Notes under the pieces: generated by a model | The model's database searches: none | What the model saw: only the letters and a program-made list of their open reading frames with translations | Told to the model about the DNA's origin: nothing | Position numbers and translations under genes: made by a program | Shown here: positions 17,083 through 25,428 of the stretch, piece by piece | Layout of the letters: every line of letters begins with the position of its first letter | Position numbering within the stretch: the stretch's first letter is position 1 | Assembly: GCF_005503535.1 (NCBI RefSeq) | Contig: NZ_SCNN01000005.1 | Span: 124,001 to 188,000 of the forward strand | Source: Mesorhizobium comanense | Lineage (GTDB): Bacteria; Pseudomonadota; Alphaproteobacteria; Rhizobiales; Rhizobiaceae | Reading direction: 5' to 3' | Length of the DNA stretch: 64,000 bases

Positions 17083-17799
17083 ATGGCCGATTTCCAGAAA
17101 ATTCGCCAGCGCGCGGCAAAACGCAAAGGCGGCGAGGCCGAGCTTGCCACTTTGCTGGGACCGGCGCCCGACAATGCCGCGGTCGCCGACATCGCCGATG
17201 ACCGCATTCTCTCCACCATGGCCGAGCGCGTCTTCGCCGCCGGTTTCGTTTGGCGTGTCATAGAGCAGAAATGGCCTGGTTTCGAAGAGGCGTTCCTGCG
17301 CTTCGAGCCGAAGCGGCTGTTGTTCCAGCCTGACGATTTCTGGCATGACCTGGCCTCGGACCAGCGCATCGTGCGCAATCCGCAGAAAATCAGGTCGGTC
17401 CGCGAGAACGCCGCCTTCGTCGAGCGCGTCTCGAAGGAGCATCATGGTTTCGGCCAGTTCCTCGCCGATTGGCCCGCCGACGACCAGGTCGGGCTGATGG
17501 CATATCTCGGCAAGCATGGCAGCCGGCTTGGCGGCAACACCGGCCAGTACTTCCTGCGCTGGCTGGGCTGGGACGCTTTCGTCATTTCCGCCGACATGGC
17601 GGCGGCACTTCGCGATGCCGGCCTCGACATCGCCGAAAGCCCGACCTCGAAGAAGGACCTCGACAAGATCCAGGCGCAGATCAACCGATGGGCTGGTGAC
17701 ACCGGCCTGCCGCGTCGGCACATTTCGCGCATCCTGGCGATGTCGATCGGCGAGAACCACTCTCCGCAATCTCTGCGCGACTATATGGGAGACGACTGA
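17083..17799 (+). CDS. tag: DNA-3-methyladenine glycosylase I
   Basis: A base-excision repair enzyme removing 3-methyladenine. The 238-residue protein resembles the longer alphaproteobacterial form of the Tag family (HhH-GPD-related): AERVFAAGFVWRVIEQKWPGF corresponds to the substrate-pocket region, WHDLASDQRIVRNPQKIRS to the conserved RN-K/H segment, and GGNTGQYFLRWLGWDAFV to the later helix. The zinc-binding cysteines of E. coli Tag are not evident, which is common in this longer form as far as I recall. It stands alone, 95 bp before nadE. Confidence 0.82.
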   Translation: MADFQKIRQRAAKRKGGEAELATLLGPAPDNAAVADIADDRILSTMAERVFAAGFVWRVIEQKWPGFEEAFLRFEPKRLLFQPDDFWHDLASDQRIVRNPQKIRSVRENAAFVERVSKEHHGFGQFLADWPADDQVGLMAYLGKHGSRLGGNTGQYFLRWLGWDAFVISADMAAALRDAGLDIAESPTSKKDLDKIQAQINRWAGDTGLPRRHISRILAMSIGENHSPQSLRDYMGDD

Positions 17800-17894
17800 G
17801 CGCGGCCCGTACCCGATCGACAGATGTCGGCAGGCCCGAATTGGTCCAAGCGAACGCCATTGCGGGGCGGATTTTGCCGCGCTAAACCGCAGGC

Positions 17895-19571
17895 ATGACC
17901 AAGAAGCTCGACGTCCTGCGCATCGCCATCGCCCAGCTCAACCCGACTGTCGGCGACATATCGGGCAATCTCGCCAAGGCCCGCGAGGCGAGGGCGGACG
18001 CCGCCCGCCAGGGCGCCGATCTCGTGCTCTATACCGAACTTTTCCTCGCCGGCTATCCGCCGGAGGATCTGGTGCTGAAGCCGGCCTTCCTGAAAGCCTG
18101 TGAAAAGGCGGCGCAGGATTTTGCCGCTGACACGTCGGACGGCGGCCCGGGCGTCATCATCGGCACTCCGTTGAAGCGCAAGAGCGGCACGCACAATTCG
18201 ATCGTCTTCGCCGACGGCGGCAAGATCATCGCCGAGCGCTACAAGCTCGACCTGCCGAACTACGGCGAGTTCGACGAGAAGCGCGTTTTCCAGGCTGGCC
18301 CGGAGCTCCAGGGACCGGTCAATTTCCGTGGCGTGCGCATCGGCGTTCCGATCTGCGAGGACATCTGGGGCGATGTCGATATCTGTGAATCGCTGGCCGA
18401 AAGCGGGGCGGAAATCCTGCTGGTGCCGAACGGGTCGCCTTACTACCGCGCCAAGATCGACGTTCGACATCAGGTCGTCATCAGGCAGGTCATCGAAACC
18501 GGGCTGCCGATGATCTACGCCAACCAGCTCGGCGGCCAGGACGAACTGATCTTCGACGGCGCGTCCTTCGCCATCGGCGCCGACAAGGCGCTGGCCTTTC
18601 AGATGAGTCAGTTCGAGGAAGCCGTCGACGTCACCACCTGGAAACGGCAGGGGGAGAGCTGGGTCTGTTCCGAAGGGCCGATGTCGAAAATCCCGGAGCG
18701 GGAGGAGGCGGATTATCGCGCCTGCATGCTCGGCCTGCGTGACTACGTTAATAAGAACGGCTTCAAGAACGTGGTGCTGGGCCTGTCGGGCGGCATCGAT
18801 TCGGCGATCTGCGCGGCGCTTGCCGTCGACGCGCTTGGTGAAGAACGCCTGCGCGCGGTCATGATGCCCTACCGCTATACCTCGAAGGATTCGCTGAAGG
18901 ATGCCGAGGACTGCGCCCGCGCGCTCGGATGCCGCTACGACATCGTGCCGATCTTCGAGCCGGTCGAGGGTTTTCTGCATGCGCTGACGCAGCTTTTCGA
19001 AGGCACCAAGGAAGGCATCACCGAGGAGAACCTGCAAAGCCGGGCGCGCGGCACCATCCTGATGGCGATCTCCAACAAGTTCGGCTCGATGGTCGTCACG
19101 ACCGGCAACAAGAGCGAGATGTCGGTCGGCTACGCCACGCTCTATGGCGACATGAATGGCGGCTTCAATCCCATAAAAGACCTCTACAAGATGCAGGTCT
19201 ACGCGCTGTCGCGCTGGCGCAACAGCCACGTGCCGCCGGGCGCGCTCGGGCCGTCGGGCGAGGTCATCCCGAAGAACATCATCGACAAGGCGCCGTCGGC
19301 GGAATTGCGCGAAAACCAGACCGACCAGGATTCGCTGCCGCCCTATCCGGTGCTGGACGATATCCTCGAATGCCTGGTCGAGAACGAGATGGGCGTCGAC
19401 GATATTGTCGCGCGCGGCCATGACCGCGCGACGGTGACGCGCATCGAGCATCTGCTCTACATCGCCGAGTACAAGCGCCGGCAAGCGGCGCCGGGCGTGA
19501 AGATCACCAGGAAGAATTTCGGCCGCGACCGCCGCTATCCCATCACCAACCGTTTCAGGGACCGCGGCTAG
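17895..19571 (+). CDS. nadE: Glutamine-dependent NAD+ synthetase
   Basis: Converts nicotinate adenine dinucleotide to NAD+ using glutamine as nitrogen donor. The 558-residue protein is a two-domain enzyme. The N-terminal nitrilase-type glutaminase has the catalytic triad Glu48 (YTELFL), Lys117 (YKLDLPN) and Cys154 (PICEDIWGD). The C-terminal synthetase has the ATP pyrophosphatase loop LGLSGGIDSA with SGGIDS at 298-303, then TTGNKSEMSVGYATLYGDM and the NFGRDRRYPITNRFR ending. The start is ATG 17895. Two repeat elements follow the stop. Confidence 0.97.
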   Translation: MTKKLDVLRIAIAQLNPTVGDISGNLAKAREARADAARQGADLVLYTELFLAGYPPEDLVLKPAFLKACEKAAQDFAADTSDGGPGVIIGTPLKRKSGTHNSIVFADGGKIIAERYKLDLPNYGEFDEKRVFQAGPELQGPVNFRGVRIGVPICEDIWGDVDICESLAESGAEILLVPNGSPYYRAKIDVRHQVVIRQVIETGLPMIYANQLGGQDELIFDGASFAIGADKALAFQMSQFEEAVDVTTWKRQGESWVCSEGPMSKIPEREEADYRACMLGLRDYVNKNGFKNVVLGLSGGIDSAICAALAVDALGEERLRAVMMPYRYTSKDSLKDAEDCARALGCRYDIVPIFEPVEGFLHALTQLFEGTKEGITEENLQSRARGTILMAISNKFGSMVVTTGNKSEMSVGYATLYGDMNGGFNPIKDLYKMQVYALSRWRNSHVPPGALGPSGEVIPKNIIDKAPSAELRENQTDQDSLPPYPVLDDILECLVENEMGVDDIVARGHDRATVTRIEHLLYIAEYKRRQAAPGVKITRKNFGRDRRYPITNRFRDRG

Positions 19572-19620
19572 AGCAATTCCAGGAAAAGTGTGAAACGGTT
19601 TTCCGTCCGGAATTGCGACA
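19571..19620 (+). repeat. Dispersed 50-bp intergenic repeat, copy B
   Basis: Reads GAGCAATTCCAGGAAAAGTG and continues to AATTGCGACA. It begins at the stop codon of nadE. The reverse complement recurs at 11258-11307 with only a few substitutions. From memory, such elements are frequent between genes in Mesorhizobium. The ends are self-complementary (GCAATTCC / GGAATTGC). Confidence 0.75.
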
Positions 19621-19632
19621 AAACAAAGAGTT

Positions 19633-19671
19633 AGAGCAGTTCACCGTTTCCGTGAAAGGGTGAGCTGCTCT
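19633..19671. repeat. Long hairpin element next to repeat copy B
   Basis: An 18-bp stem, AGAGCAGTTCACCGTTTC against GAAAGGGTGAGCTGCTCT, with a 3-nt loop CGT and only two non-Watson-Crick positions (one G-T and one G-G). No T-run follows, so it is not a classical terminator. It lies 38 bp before the SPFH gene start and together with copy B may form one composite repeat. Confidence 0.75.
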
Positions 19672-19708
19672 GGATACCCGGCAGTTTTAAGAAACCTTGG
19701 GGGCTTGC

Positions 19709-20596
19709 ATGTTCATCAGCTATTTCAAGGGAACGCCTGAATATCACATCGTTCGCTTCCGGAACGGCAAGATCCGGGGACAGGGCCGCGGCATCAGTTT
19801 CTGGTACGGCACATTGGGCACGACTATCGCCATGGTGCCGGTGACGTCGCTCGACAACCCGTTCATCTTCACGGAGACGACGGCGAATTTCCAGGATCTG
19901 GCCATTCAGGGGTCCGTCAGCTACCGGATCGTCGATCCGGTGAAGGCGGCGGAAGGCTTCGATTTCAGCGCCAAGCTCAACAAATCCGATGTCGCCGGCG
20001 ATGGCCGCGAGAAGATCGCCGAACGCCTTGTTCTGGCCATTCAGAGCCGCGCCCGGACCGTCGTCTCGAGCATGACACTCGAGCAGGCGCTGGCGGAGGT
20101 GACCAAGCTTGGCGGCAATCTGGCCGAGTTGTTGCGGAGCGATCCGATCGCCTCCACGGCCGGTCTTTCCATCGAAGAGGTTCACATCACCTCGGTCCAG
20201 CCGACGCCGGAAATCCGTAAGGCGCTGCAGACCGAATATCGCGAGGCGCTGCAGCGCCAGGCTGACGAGGCGATCTATGCCCGCCGCGCCTATGGCGTCG
20301 AGAAGGAGCGCGAGATCAAGCAGAGCGAACTGGCGACCGAGATCGAACTGGCCGAGCGCAACAAGCTCCTGGTCGATACCGAGGCGCGCAACAAGCTGAC
20401 ACTTGCCGAGGCGCAGGCCAAGGCCCAGCAACTGGAGTTGACCGTCTATTCGTCGGCGCCCGCCAGCGTGCTGACGGCGATGGCTTTCAAGGCCTGGGCG
20501 GAAAAAGGCGGTTCGGTCGGCAATCTGTCGATCACACCCGACATGCTGACCAGCGCGCTGGGCCAGCTTGCCGCCCCGGCCAAGACCGAGAAGTGA
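19709..20596 (+). CDS. SPFH/Band 7 domain protein
   Basis: A 295-residue protein of the stomatin/prohibitin/flotillin superfamily. The SPFH domain covers about residues 30-190 (VPVTSLDNPFIFTETTANFQ, YRIVDPVKAAEGF, LEQALAE). It is followed by a long charged helical stretch (YGVEKEREIKQSELATEIEL) typical of the oligomerising coiled coil. No N-terminal transmembrane helix is evident, unlike in stomatins. The ATG at 19709 gives MFISYFKGTPEYHIV; a TTG four codons upstream is less likely. Its stop codon overlaps the GTG start of the next gene (GTGA), so the two products are probably made in fixed proportion and may work together. Confidence 0.88.
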   Translation: MFISYFKGTPEYHIVRFRNGKIRGQGRGISFWYGTLGTTIAMVPVTSLDNPFIFTETTANFQDLAIQGSVSYRIVDPVKAAEGFDFSAKLNKSDVAGDGREKIAERLVLAIQSRARTVVSSMTLEQALAEVTKLGGNLAELLRSDPIASTAGLSIEEVHITSVQPTPEIRKALQTEYREALQRQADEAIYARRAYGVEKEREIKQSELATEIELAERNKLLVDTEARNKLTLAEAQAKAQQLELTVYSSAPASVLTAMAFKAWAEKGGSVGNLSITPDMLTSALGQLAAPAKTEK

Positions 20597-21555
20597 TCCA
20601 GCCGGTGGCTGGCGATCAGGGCGATAGGCCGATCGACCGGGTGATTGTCGTCACCCGCAGGACCGAGCTCGAGGAACTGACCTCGCGTTTCAATACGCAA
20701 GGGCAGGCCCGCTTCTATCTCAGGCAAGCCGGCATGAATTTCGACCCCGTCAAATCGGCGCACGATACCTATCATGCCGCGCTCGACCGGGTGATGGGTT
20801 CGCTGCCTTCGGGCCTGAAGCAGTTGCGGCTCGACCGCGATCTGGTGCCGCAATTCGAATTCGGCGCCGATGTCGTGATCGCGCTCGGCCAGGACGGGCT
20901 GGTCTCCAACACCGCGAAATACCTGCCGTACCAGCCGCTGATCGGCATCAATCCCGATCCCACGCTGTTTGACGGTGTTCTGTTGCCCTGGCGCGCAGAG
21001 GACACGCAAAGGGTGCTTGATCTGACGATCTCCGGCGCGGCGAGGCGCCAGGCGGTGGTGATGGCCGAGGCCCGTTCCAATGACGGCAAGCGGCTGATCG
21101 CCTTCAACGACCTGTTCGTCGGGGCCGGCACGCATGTTTCGGCGCGCTACGAACTGACCTATGGCGGCAGGACGGAGCGGCAATCGTCGAGCGGCATCAT
21201 CGTCTCGACCGGCGCCGGCTCCACCGGCTGGCTGCGCTCTGTCATGGCGGGCGCCGCCGGACTGGCGGCGGCCTATGGCGATACGGGCGTGCCGACAGTG
21301 CCGCCGCAAGGCTACGACCGGGAAGGCGAGCAGTTGTTCTTCTCGGTGCGGGAGCCGTTTCCGAGCAACACGACAGGCGTCTCCCTGGTCCATGGGATCA
21401 TCACCCGCGACCGGCCGCTGGTCGTCTCCTCGCGGCAGAGCAAGGGCGGCGTCATCTTCTCCGACGGCATGGAAGCAGACTTCGTCGAGTTCAATTCCGG
21501 CACCGAGGTGACCATAGCGATCGCCGATCAGAAGGCCTGGCTGGTGGTGCCGTGA
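20593..21555 (+). CDS. NAD kinase-like protein with altered nucleotide motif
   Basis: A 320-residue protein related to the ATP-NAD/diacylglycerol kinase superfamily. ADVVIALGQDGLVSN has GQDGL at 99-103 where NAD kinases have GGDGT, keeping the aspartate (Asp101). FNDLFVG near 171-177 corresponds to the NE/D motif, and STGAGSTGWL at 205-214 to the T-x-TGSTAY segment. The overall order therefore matches NAD kinase, while two key positions are changed. Whether it phosphorylates NAD, another substrate or only binds a nucleotide is open. The GTG start overlaps the stop of the SPFH gene by 4 bp. Confidence 0.75.
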   Translation: MIQPVAGDQGDRPIDRVIVVTRRTELEELTSRFNTQGQARFYLRQAGMNFDPVKSAHDTYHAALDRVMGSLPSGLKQLRLDRDLVPQFEFGADVVIALGQDGLVSNTAKYLPYQPLIGINPDPTLFDGVLLPWRAEDTQRVLDLTISGAARRQAVVMAEARSNDGKRLIAFNDLFVGAGTHVSARYELTYGGRTERQSSSGIIVSTGAGSTGWLRSVMAGAAGLAAAYGDTGVPTVPPQGYDREGEQLFFSVREPFPSNTTGVSLVHGIITRDRPLVVSSRQSKGGVIFSDGMEADFVEFNSGTEVTIAIADQKAWLVVP

Positions 21556-21927
21556 GCGGCCGGCATTGTTGCAAAATCGTCTCACCCGCTGGGCCACGCC
21601 CGCTTTTGGCAGCTGCTTGCCTTGGCGAGGCGTCGCGGCCCCTCTATACCAACCGTTCCGCGATTCCCAATCGGGAGGAACGAATGGCAGGAATCTCTAT
21701 CGTCATGCGAGGCCGCGAAGCCTAGGTCTCGACCAGCGCGCCGCAAGGCATTTGCCCTTGCTGCCAAGCCGGATCGAGAACAGGCCTTTGCCGATGCCGG
21801 TCGCCGCCCAACCTGCGGGCAAGCGACCAATTCCGCCGAACCTCCGCGTTTGCGGGCGAAATTGCTCAACGCGGTTTCTTCATTTTCATATTACCGGGAT
21901 CGGGCTCGTTTGCGCCCGAATGACATC
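21556..21927. other. 372-bp intergenic region, no gene seen
   Basis: The frame of the following ABC transporter stays open upstream into this region. The extra residues would be Arg/Ala/Pro-rich without any hydrophobic or conserved part, so I treat it as non-coding. The part around 21868-21900 is AT-richer and could hold the promoter of the next gene. I see no repeats or terminators worth naming. Confidence 0.4.
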
Positions 21928-23733
21928 ATGGCTCGTTTCAAGATCGATTTGCGCGCAAGCGCCTTTCGCAGTGTTCTTGGTTTCACATTCACCCATTGGC
22001 GGCGCCAGCCCTGGCGGCTTTCGCTGATCATGGGCGGCTTCCTGCTGTCGACGCTGGCGGACGTTTTGACGCCGCTCTATTCCGGCCGACTCGTCGATGC
22101 CGTCGCCAGCAGTGCCGGCGCCGACACAATTGCCTGGAATGCCGCGCTGACGGCATTCTTCGTCCTGATGGCGCTGGCGCTGACCGGCGTCGTGCTGCGC
22201 AACCTGGCGTTCATGGGCATCGTGGAGCTGACGCTCAAGATGATGGCCGACATCGCGGCGGACGCCTTCCATCGCGTTCAACGCTTTTCCACCGACTGGC
22301 ATGCCAACTCGTTTGCCGGCTCTACCGTGCGCAAGATAACGCGCGGCATGTGGGCGCTCGACCTGCTCAACGACACCATACTCATCGCGCTGCTGCCCTC
22401 GGTGGTCATGCTCGTCGGCTCGACGTTGCTGCTCGGCTGGTTCTGGCCGTTGATGGGGGCGGTTGTCGCCGCGGGTTCAGTGCTGTTCATCGTTGTGACC
22501 GCGATGCTGTCGCTCGGCTATGTCGCGCCGGCGGCAAGGCTGGCCAACACCTGGGACACGCGCCTTGGCGGCTCGCTGGCCGACGCGGTGAGCTGCAATG
22601 CCGTGGTCAAAGGCTTTGGCGCCGAGGAGCGTGAGGAGAGGCGGCTTGCCAAGGTCGTCACCAAATGGCGTGCCCGCACGGGCCGCACCTGGGTGCGCGG
22701 CACCATCAACGGCACGACGCAAGGGGTATTGCTGCTGGTCATGCGGGCCGCGGTGATCGGTCTGTCGCTGATATTGTGGTCGTGGGGGCAGGCGACGGCC
22801 GGCGATGTCGCCTTCGTGCTGACCTCGTTCTTCGTGCTGCAGGGCTATCTCAGGGATATCGGCACGCATATCCGCAATCTGCAGCGCTCGATCAACGATA
22901 TGGAGGAACTGGTCGACTTCCAGTCCGAACCCCTCGGCATCGAGGACCGGCCTGGCGCGAAGCCGATCCGGATCACGCAAGGGGCCATCGGCTTCGACAA
23001 TGTGACCTTCCATTACGGCAATCACCGGTCTCCGCTTTACCGCGACTTCTCGGTCGACATAGCGCCGGGGGAACGTGTCGGGCTCGTCGGCCACTCAGGC
23101 TCGGGCAAGACGACCTTCGTCAAACTCATCCAGCGGCTCTATGACGTGAATGCGGGCAGAATCCTGATCGACGGCCAGGACATCTCGCAGGTTGCGCAAG
23201 CATCGCTGCGTGGGCAGATCGCCATCGTCCAGCAGGAGCCGATCCTGTTCCACCGGTCGCTGGCGGAGAACATCGCCTATGCCAGGCCGAGCGCCACACA
23301 GGAGGAGATCGAGCATGCCGCCAGGCTGGCGAGCGCGCATGACTTCATCGCCAACCTGCCGAAGGGCTACGGCACGATGGTCGGCGAGCGCGGCGTGAAA
23401 CTGTCGGGCGGCGAGCGGCAGCGGGTGGCGATCGCCCGCGCGTTCCTGGCCGATGCGCGCATCCTGATCCTGGACGAGGCGACGTCGAGCCTCGATTCCG
23501 AATCGGAAGTGCTGATCCAGCAGGCGATGGAACGGCTGATGGTCGGCCGCACGACGCTGGTCATCGCGCATCGGCTCTCGACGGTGCGGGCGCTCGACAG
23601 ACTGCTGGTCTTCGACCGCGGCAAGATCGTCGAGGAAGGCTCGCATGACGAGCTGATCCGGCTGAAGGGCGGCATCTATCGTCGGCTGTTCGAGCGCCAG
23701 GCGCTGGAACTGACCAAGGGTCTGGTCATCTGA
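21928..23733 (+). CDS. ABC exporter, fused permease and ATPase
   Basis: A 601-residue half-transporter that should work as a homodimer. The N-terminal membrane domain (about residues 1-320) contains six hydrophobic helices starting at LSLIMGGFLLSTLADVLTPL. The ATPase domain has Walker A GHSGSGKT near 389-396, the signature LSGGERQ near 492, Walker B ILILDEA near 511-517 and an H-loop (VIAHRLSTV). The start ATG 21928 (MARFKIDLRAS) is chosen because upstream codons give low-complexity sequence. The substrate cannot be inferred; relatives include multidrug and lipid exporters. A stable hairpin follows the stop. Confidence 0.93.
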   Translation: MARFKIDLRASAFRSVLGFTFTHWRRQPWRLSLIMGGFLLSTLADVLTPLYSGRLVDAVASSAGADTIAWNAALTAFFVLMALALTGVVLRNLAFMGIVELTLKMMADIAADAFHRVQRFSTDWHANSFAGSTVRKITRGMWALDLLNDTILIALLPSVVMLVGSTLLLGWFWPLMGAVVAAGSVLFIVVTAMLSLGYVAPAARLANTWDTRLGGSLADAVSCNAVVKGFGAEEREERRLAKVVTKWRARTGRTWVRGTINGTTQGVLLLVMRAAVIGLSLILWSWGQATAGDVAFVLTSFFVLQGYLRDIGTHIRNLQRSINDMEELVDFQSEPLGIEDRPGAKPIRITQGAIGFDNVTFHYGNHRSPLYRDFSVDIAPGERVGLVGHSGSGKTTFVKLIQRLYDVNAGRILIDGQDISQVAQASLRGQIAIVQQEPILFHRSLAENIAYARPSATQEEIEHAARLASAHDFIANLPKGYGTMVGERGVKLSGGERQRVAIARAFLADARILILDEATSSLDSESEVLIQQAMERLMVGRTTLVIAHRLSTVRALDRLLVFDRGKIVEEGSHDELIRLKGGIYRRLFERQALELTKGLVI

Positions 23734-23736
23734 CGT

Positions 23737-23770
23737 GAGATGGCCTCCGGCTTCGGCTGGAGGCCATCTC
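23737..23770 (+). terminator. 15-bp hairpin with TTCG tetraloop after the ABC exporter gene
   Basis: GAGATGGCCTCCGGC, loop TTCG, GCTGGAGGCCATCTC: 14 Watson-Crick pairs and one G-T, beginning 4 bp after the stop codon. There is no following T-run, so it may act as a weak terminator or as a 3'-end stabilising structure. Confidence 0.6.
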
Positions 23771-24109
23771 TATCAGACGCTGTCGGCCGAGCAGGTGGAT
23801 GGCGCAGGCCCGCAATCGTGGGGGCAGGCCGATCTGTTGCGATTGCGTTGGCAGGACGGGCCGTGTCCGACCCCCGTCGCTCGGCGTTGGCTGGCCAAGC
23901 AGACCCGCAACGCCAAGTGGTATCCGATTTTCTTCCAGATCTTGAATTTTGAGGCGCTCGTTTACGATACCGAGCGAGATATGTTGCCTCAACCACTGAT
24001 TGGTATACATTTGTTTTGAGCAACCCATGGGCGATCTGTGCATGCCCTGGGGTTCGATTGATCAGCGTGGGATTTCACCCTCCGGCAGGCGACCTCCATA
24101 GGTTTCACA
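23771..24109. other. 339-bp intergenic region, no gene seen
   Basis: Short open frames exist on both strands but none has recognisable composition or family features. The part 23920-24020 is less GC-rich and ends in a stretch (ATACATTTGTTTTGAGCAAC) suited to a promoter for the next gene. A short GCTCG...CGAGC inverted repeat lies near 23956-23975. Confidence 0.4.
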
Positions 24110-25285
24110 ATGCAACTTGTTTCCAGGGTTACCGGCGTGGAGAAAGTGTTGGCACCGGCTGTGCTGGCAGCTCAGCACGGTTCGGTCCGGCCGCTCGCGG
24201 CCGGAGATCTCGAGCGCGTTGCGGCACTCTTTCTGACGAAGTTTCGACGTCGGCGGCGCCACCTCCTCGATCGCGCGATCGCGGAGACGGCCGAGTATAT
24301 GAGAAAGATCTACTTTGACCCTGCCGGCAGTGCGAGCGACGCTCTTGTCCAGATCACGCCGCAGGGCGAGCTGGGTGGCTTCCTCGGCGTCCTGAAGGCC
24401 CGCTATGAGCTCAACGGAACGGTGTTGAACGCGGCGGTCATCGGTCCGTTCATGGCCGACACCAACACCGATCACGGTTCGGCCGGACCGCAATTGCTGC
24501 GCGCCTTGCATCAGGGCGGTTTCGATCTGCAACTGACCGATTCGGCCAACCGGGTATCTCTGGCCTTCGCGCGCCCGATGAAGTACCAGCTCCTGCCGGC
24601 CCATTGTCTGGGTTGGGCCCGCATTTTCCGCCCGGCCGCCGTGGCCTCCGCCGTGCTGCGCGCCAAATGGCCCGCCCTGTCTCGTTTCGTAATCGACCCT
24701 TGCGCCAAGGCGTTCGACCCTTTCACAAGAAAAAGGTTCGAGCCGCCCGCTCAGCATTCCCCGTCACACAAGGTCCATCGCGAGTCTATGGACGCCGCGC
24801 AATTTGCGGAGCAGTTGCCGACCCTCGTCTCGGATTACGCGCTTCGGCCGCGGTGGCAGGATGGCGAATTACCACGACTGCTCGCGCTGGCGGCCGAGAA
24901 ACGTGCCGACGGCCCTCTTCATTTCAGGGGAATCTACGACGAGGCCGGTAAAATGCTTGGTTGTTACGCCTTCTACGGCCAAGCCGGCGGCATCGCGAAC
25001 CTGTTGCAAATGCAGTCTTCCGGAACGCACTGGGGCGCGACGCTGGATGCCCTGGTCGCCGATGCGTGGACTATGGGCTGCGCGGGCGTCATCGGGCAGA
25101 CGCAGATCCGCTTCATGCCGCAACTCTTCAGCTACAAGAATGTCTTCTTCCGCTATGCCGGGGGGACGATGGTGCGCTCGCGCATCCCCGAGGTCATGGA
25201 AGCGGTACGCTCCGGCGACATCTTTATCGGCGGCGTGATGGGCGATCGCTGGACCCGCCTCAGTTCCGACGACTTCGGCCGCTGA
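24110..25285 (+). CDS. GNAT-like acyltransferase, probably two tandem domains
   Basis: A 391-residue protein. Early sequence SVRPLAAGDLERVAALFLTKFR resembles the start of a GNAT fold, and GELGGFLGVLKARYELNG the first beta strands of its core. A second copy of the same kind of strand pattern occurs near residues 265-330 (IYDEAGKMLGCYAFYGQAGG, then a helix ATLDALVADAWTMGCAGVIG). Many large rhizobial proteins of this type are annotated only as hypothetical or GNAT. The substrate is unknown; the order and spacing suggest an internal duplication, but the similarity of the halves is low. It stands alone, with about 140 bp before gltX. Confidence 0.6.
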   Translation: MQLVSRVTGVEKVLAPAVLAAQHGSVRPLAAGDLERVAALFLTKFRRRRRHLLDRAIAETAEYMRKIYFDPAGSASDALVQITPQGELGGFLGVLKARYELNGTVLNAAVIGPFMADTNTDHGSAGPQLLRALHQGGFDLQLTDSANRVSLAFARPMKYQLLPAHCLGWARIFRPAAVASAVLRAKWPALSRFVIDPCAKAFDPFTRKRFEPPAQHSPSHKVHRESMDAAQFAEQLPTLVSDYALRPRWQDGELPRLLALAAEKRADGPLHFRGIYDEAGKMLGCYAFYGQAGGIANLLQMQSSGTHWGATLDALVADAWTMGCAGVIGQTQIRFMPQLFSYKNVFFRYAGGTMVRSRIPEVMEAVRSGDIFIGGVMGDRWTRLSSDDFGR

Positions 25286-25428
25286 TCGCCTTCAATGATC
25301 TGATCGGATAACGGTCATACGTCTCGCATGGCCGCCAGTCTTTTCATTGCGCGCGCCATGTTCTATGTCTGCGGCACGGCGCGGGGGCGCATCTTGTCAA
25401 TCACAAAGGCATCCGGTACGCCCCGCTC

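Noticed and set aside
21622..21927. N-terminal extension of the ABC exporter
   Set aside because: The extra 102 residues are Arg/Ala/Pro-rich with no hydrophobic segment; the ATG at 21928 gives the normal family length.
23726..24043. Gene in the region after the ABC exporter (105 codons, - strand)
   Set aside because: It overlaps the exporter stop and hairpin, has no ribosome-binding site, and the translation lacks conserved features.
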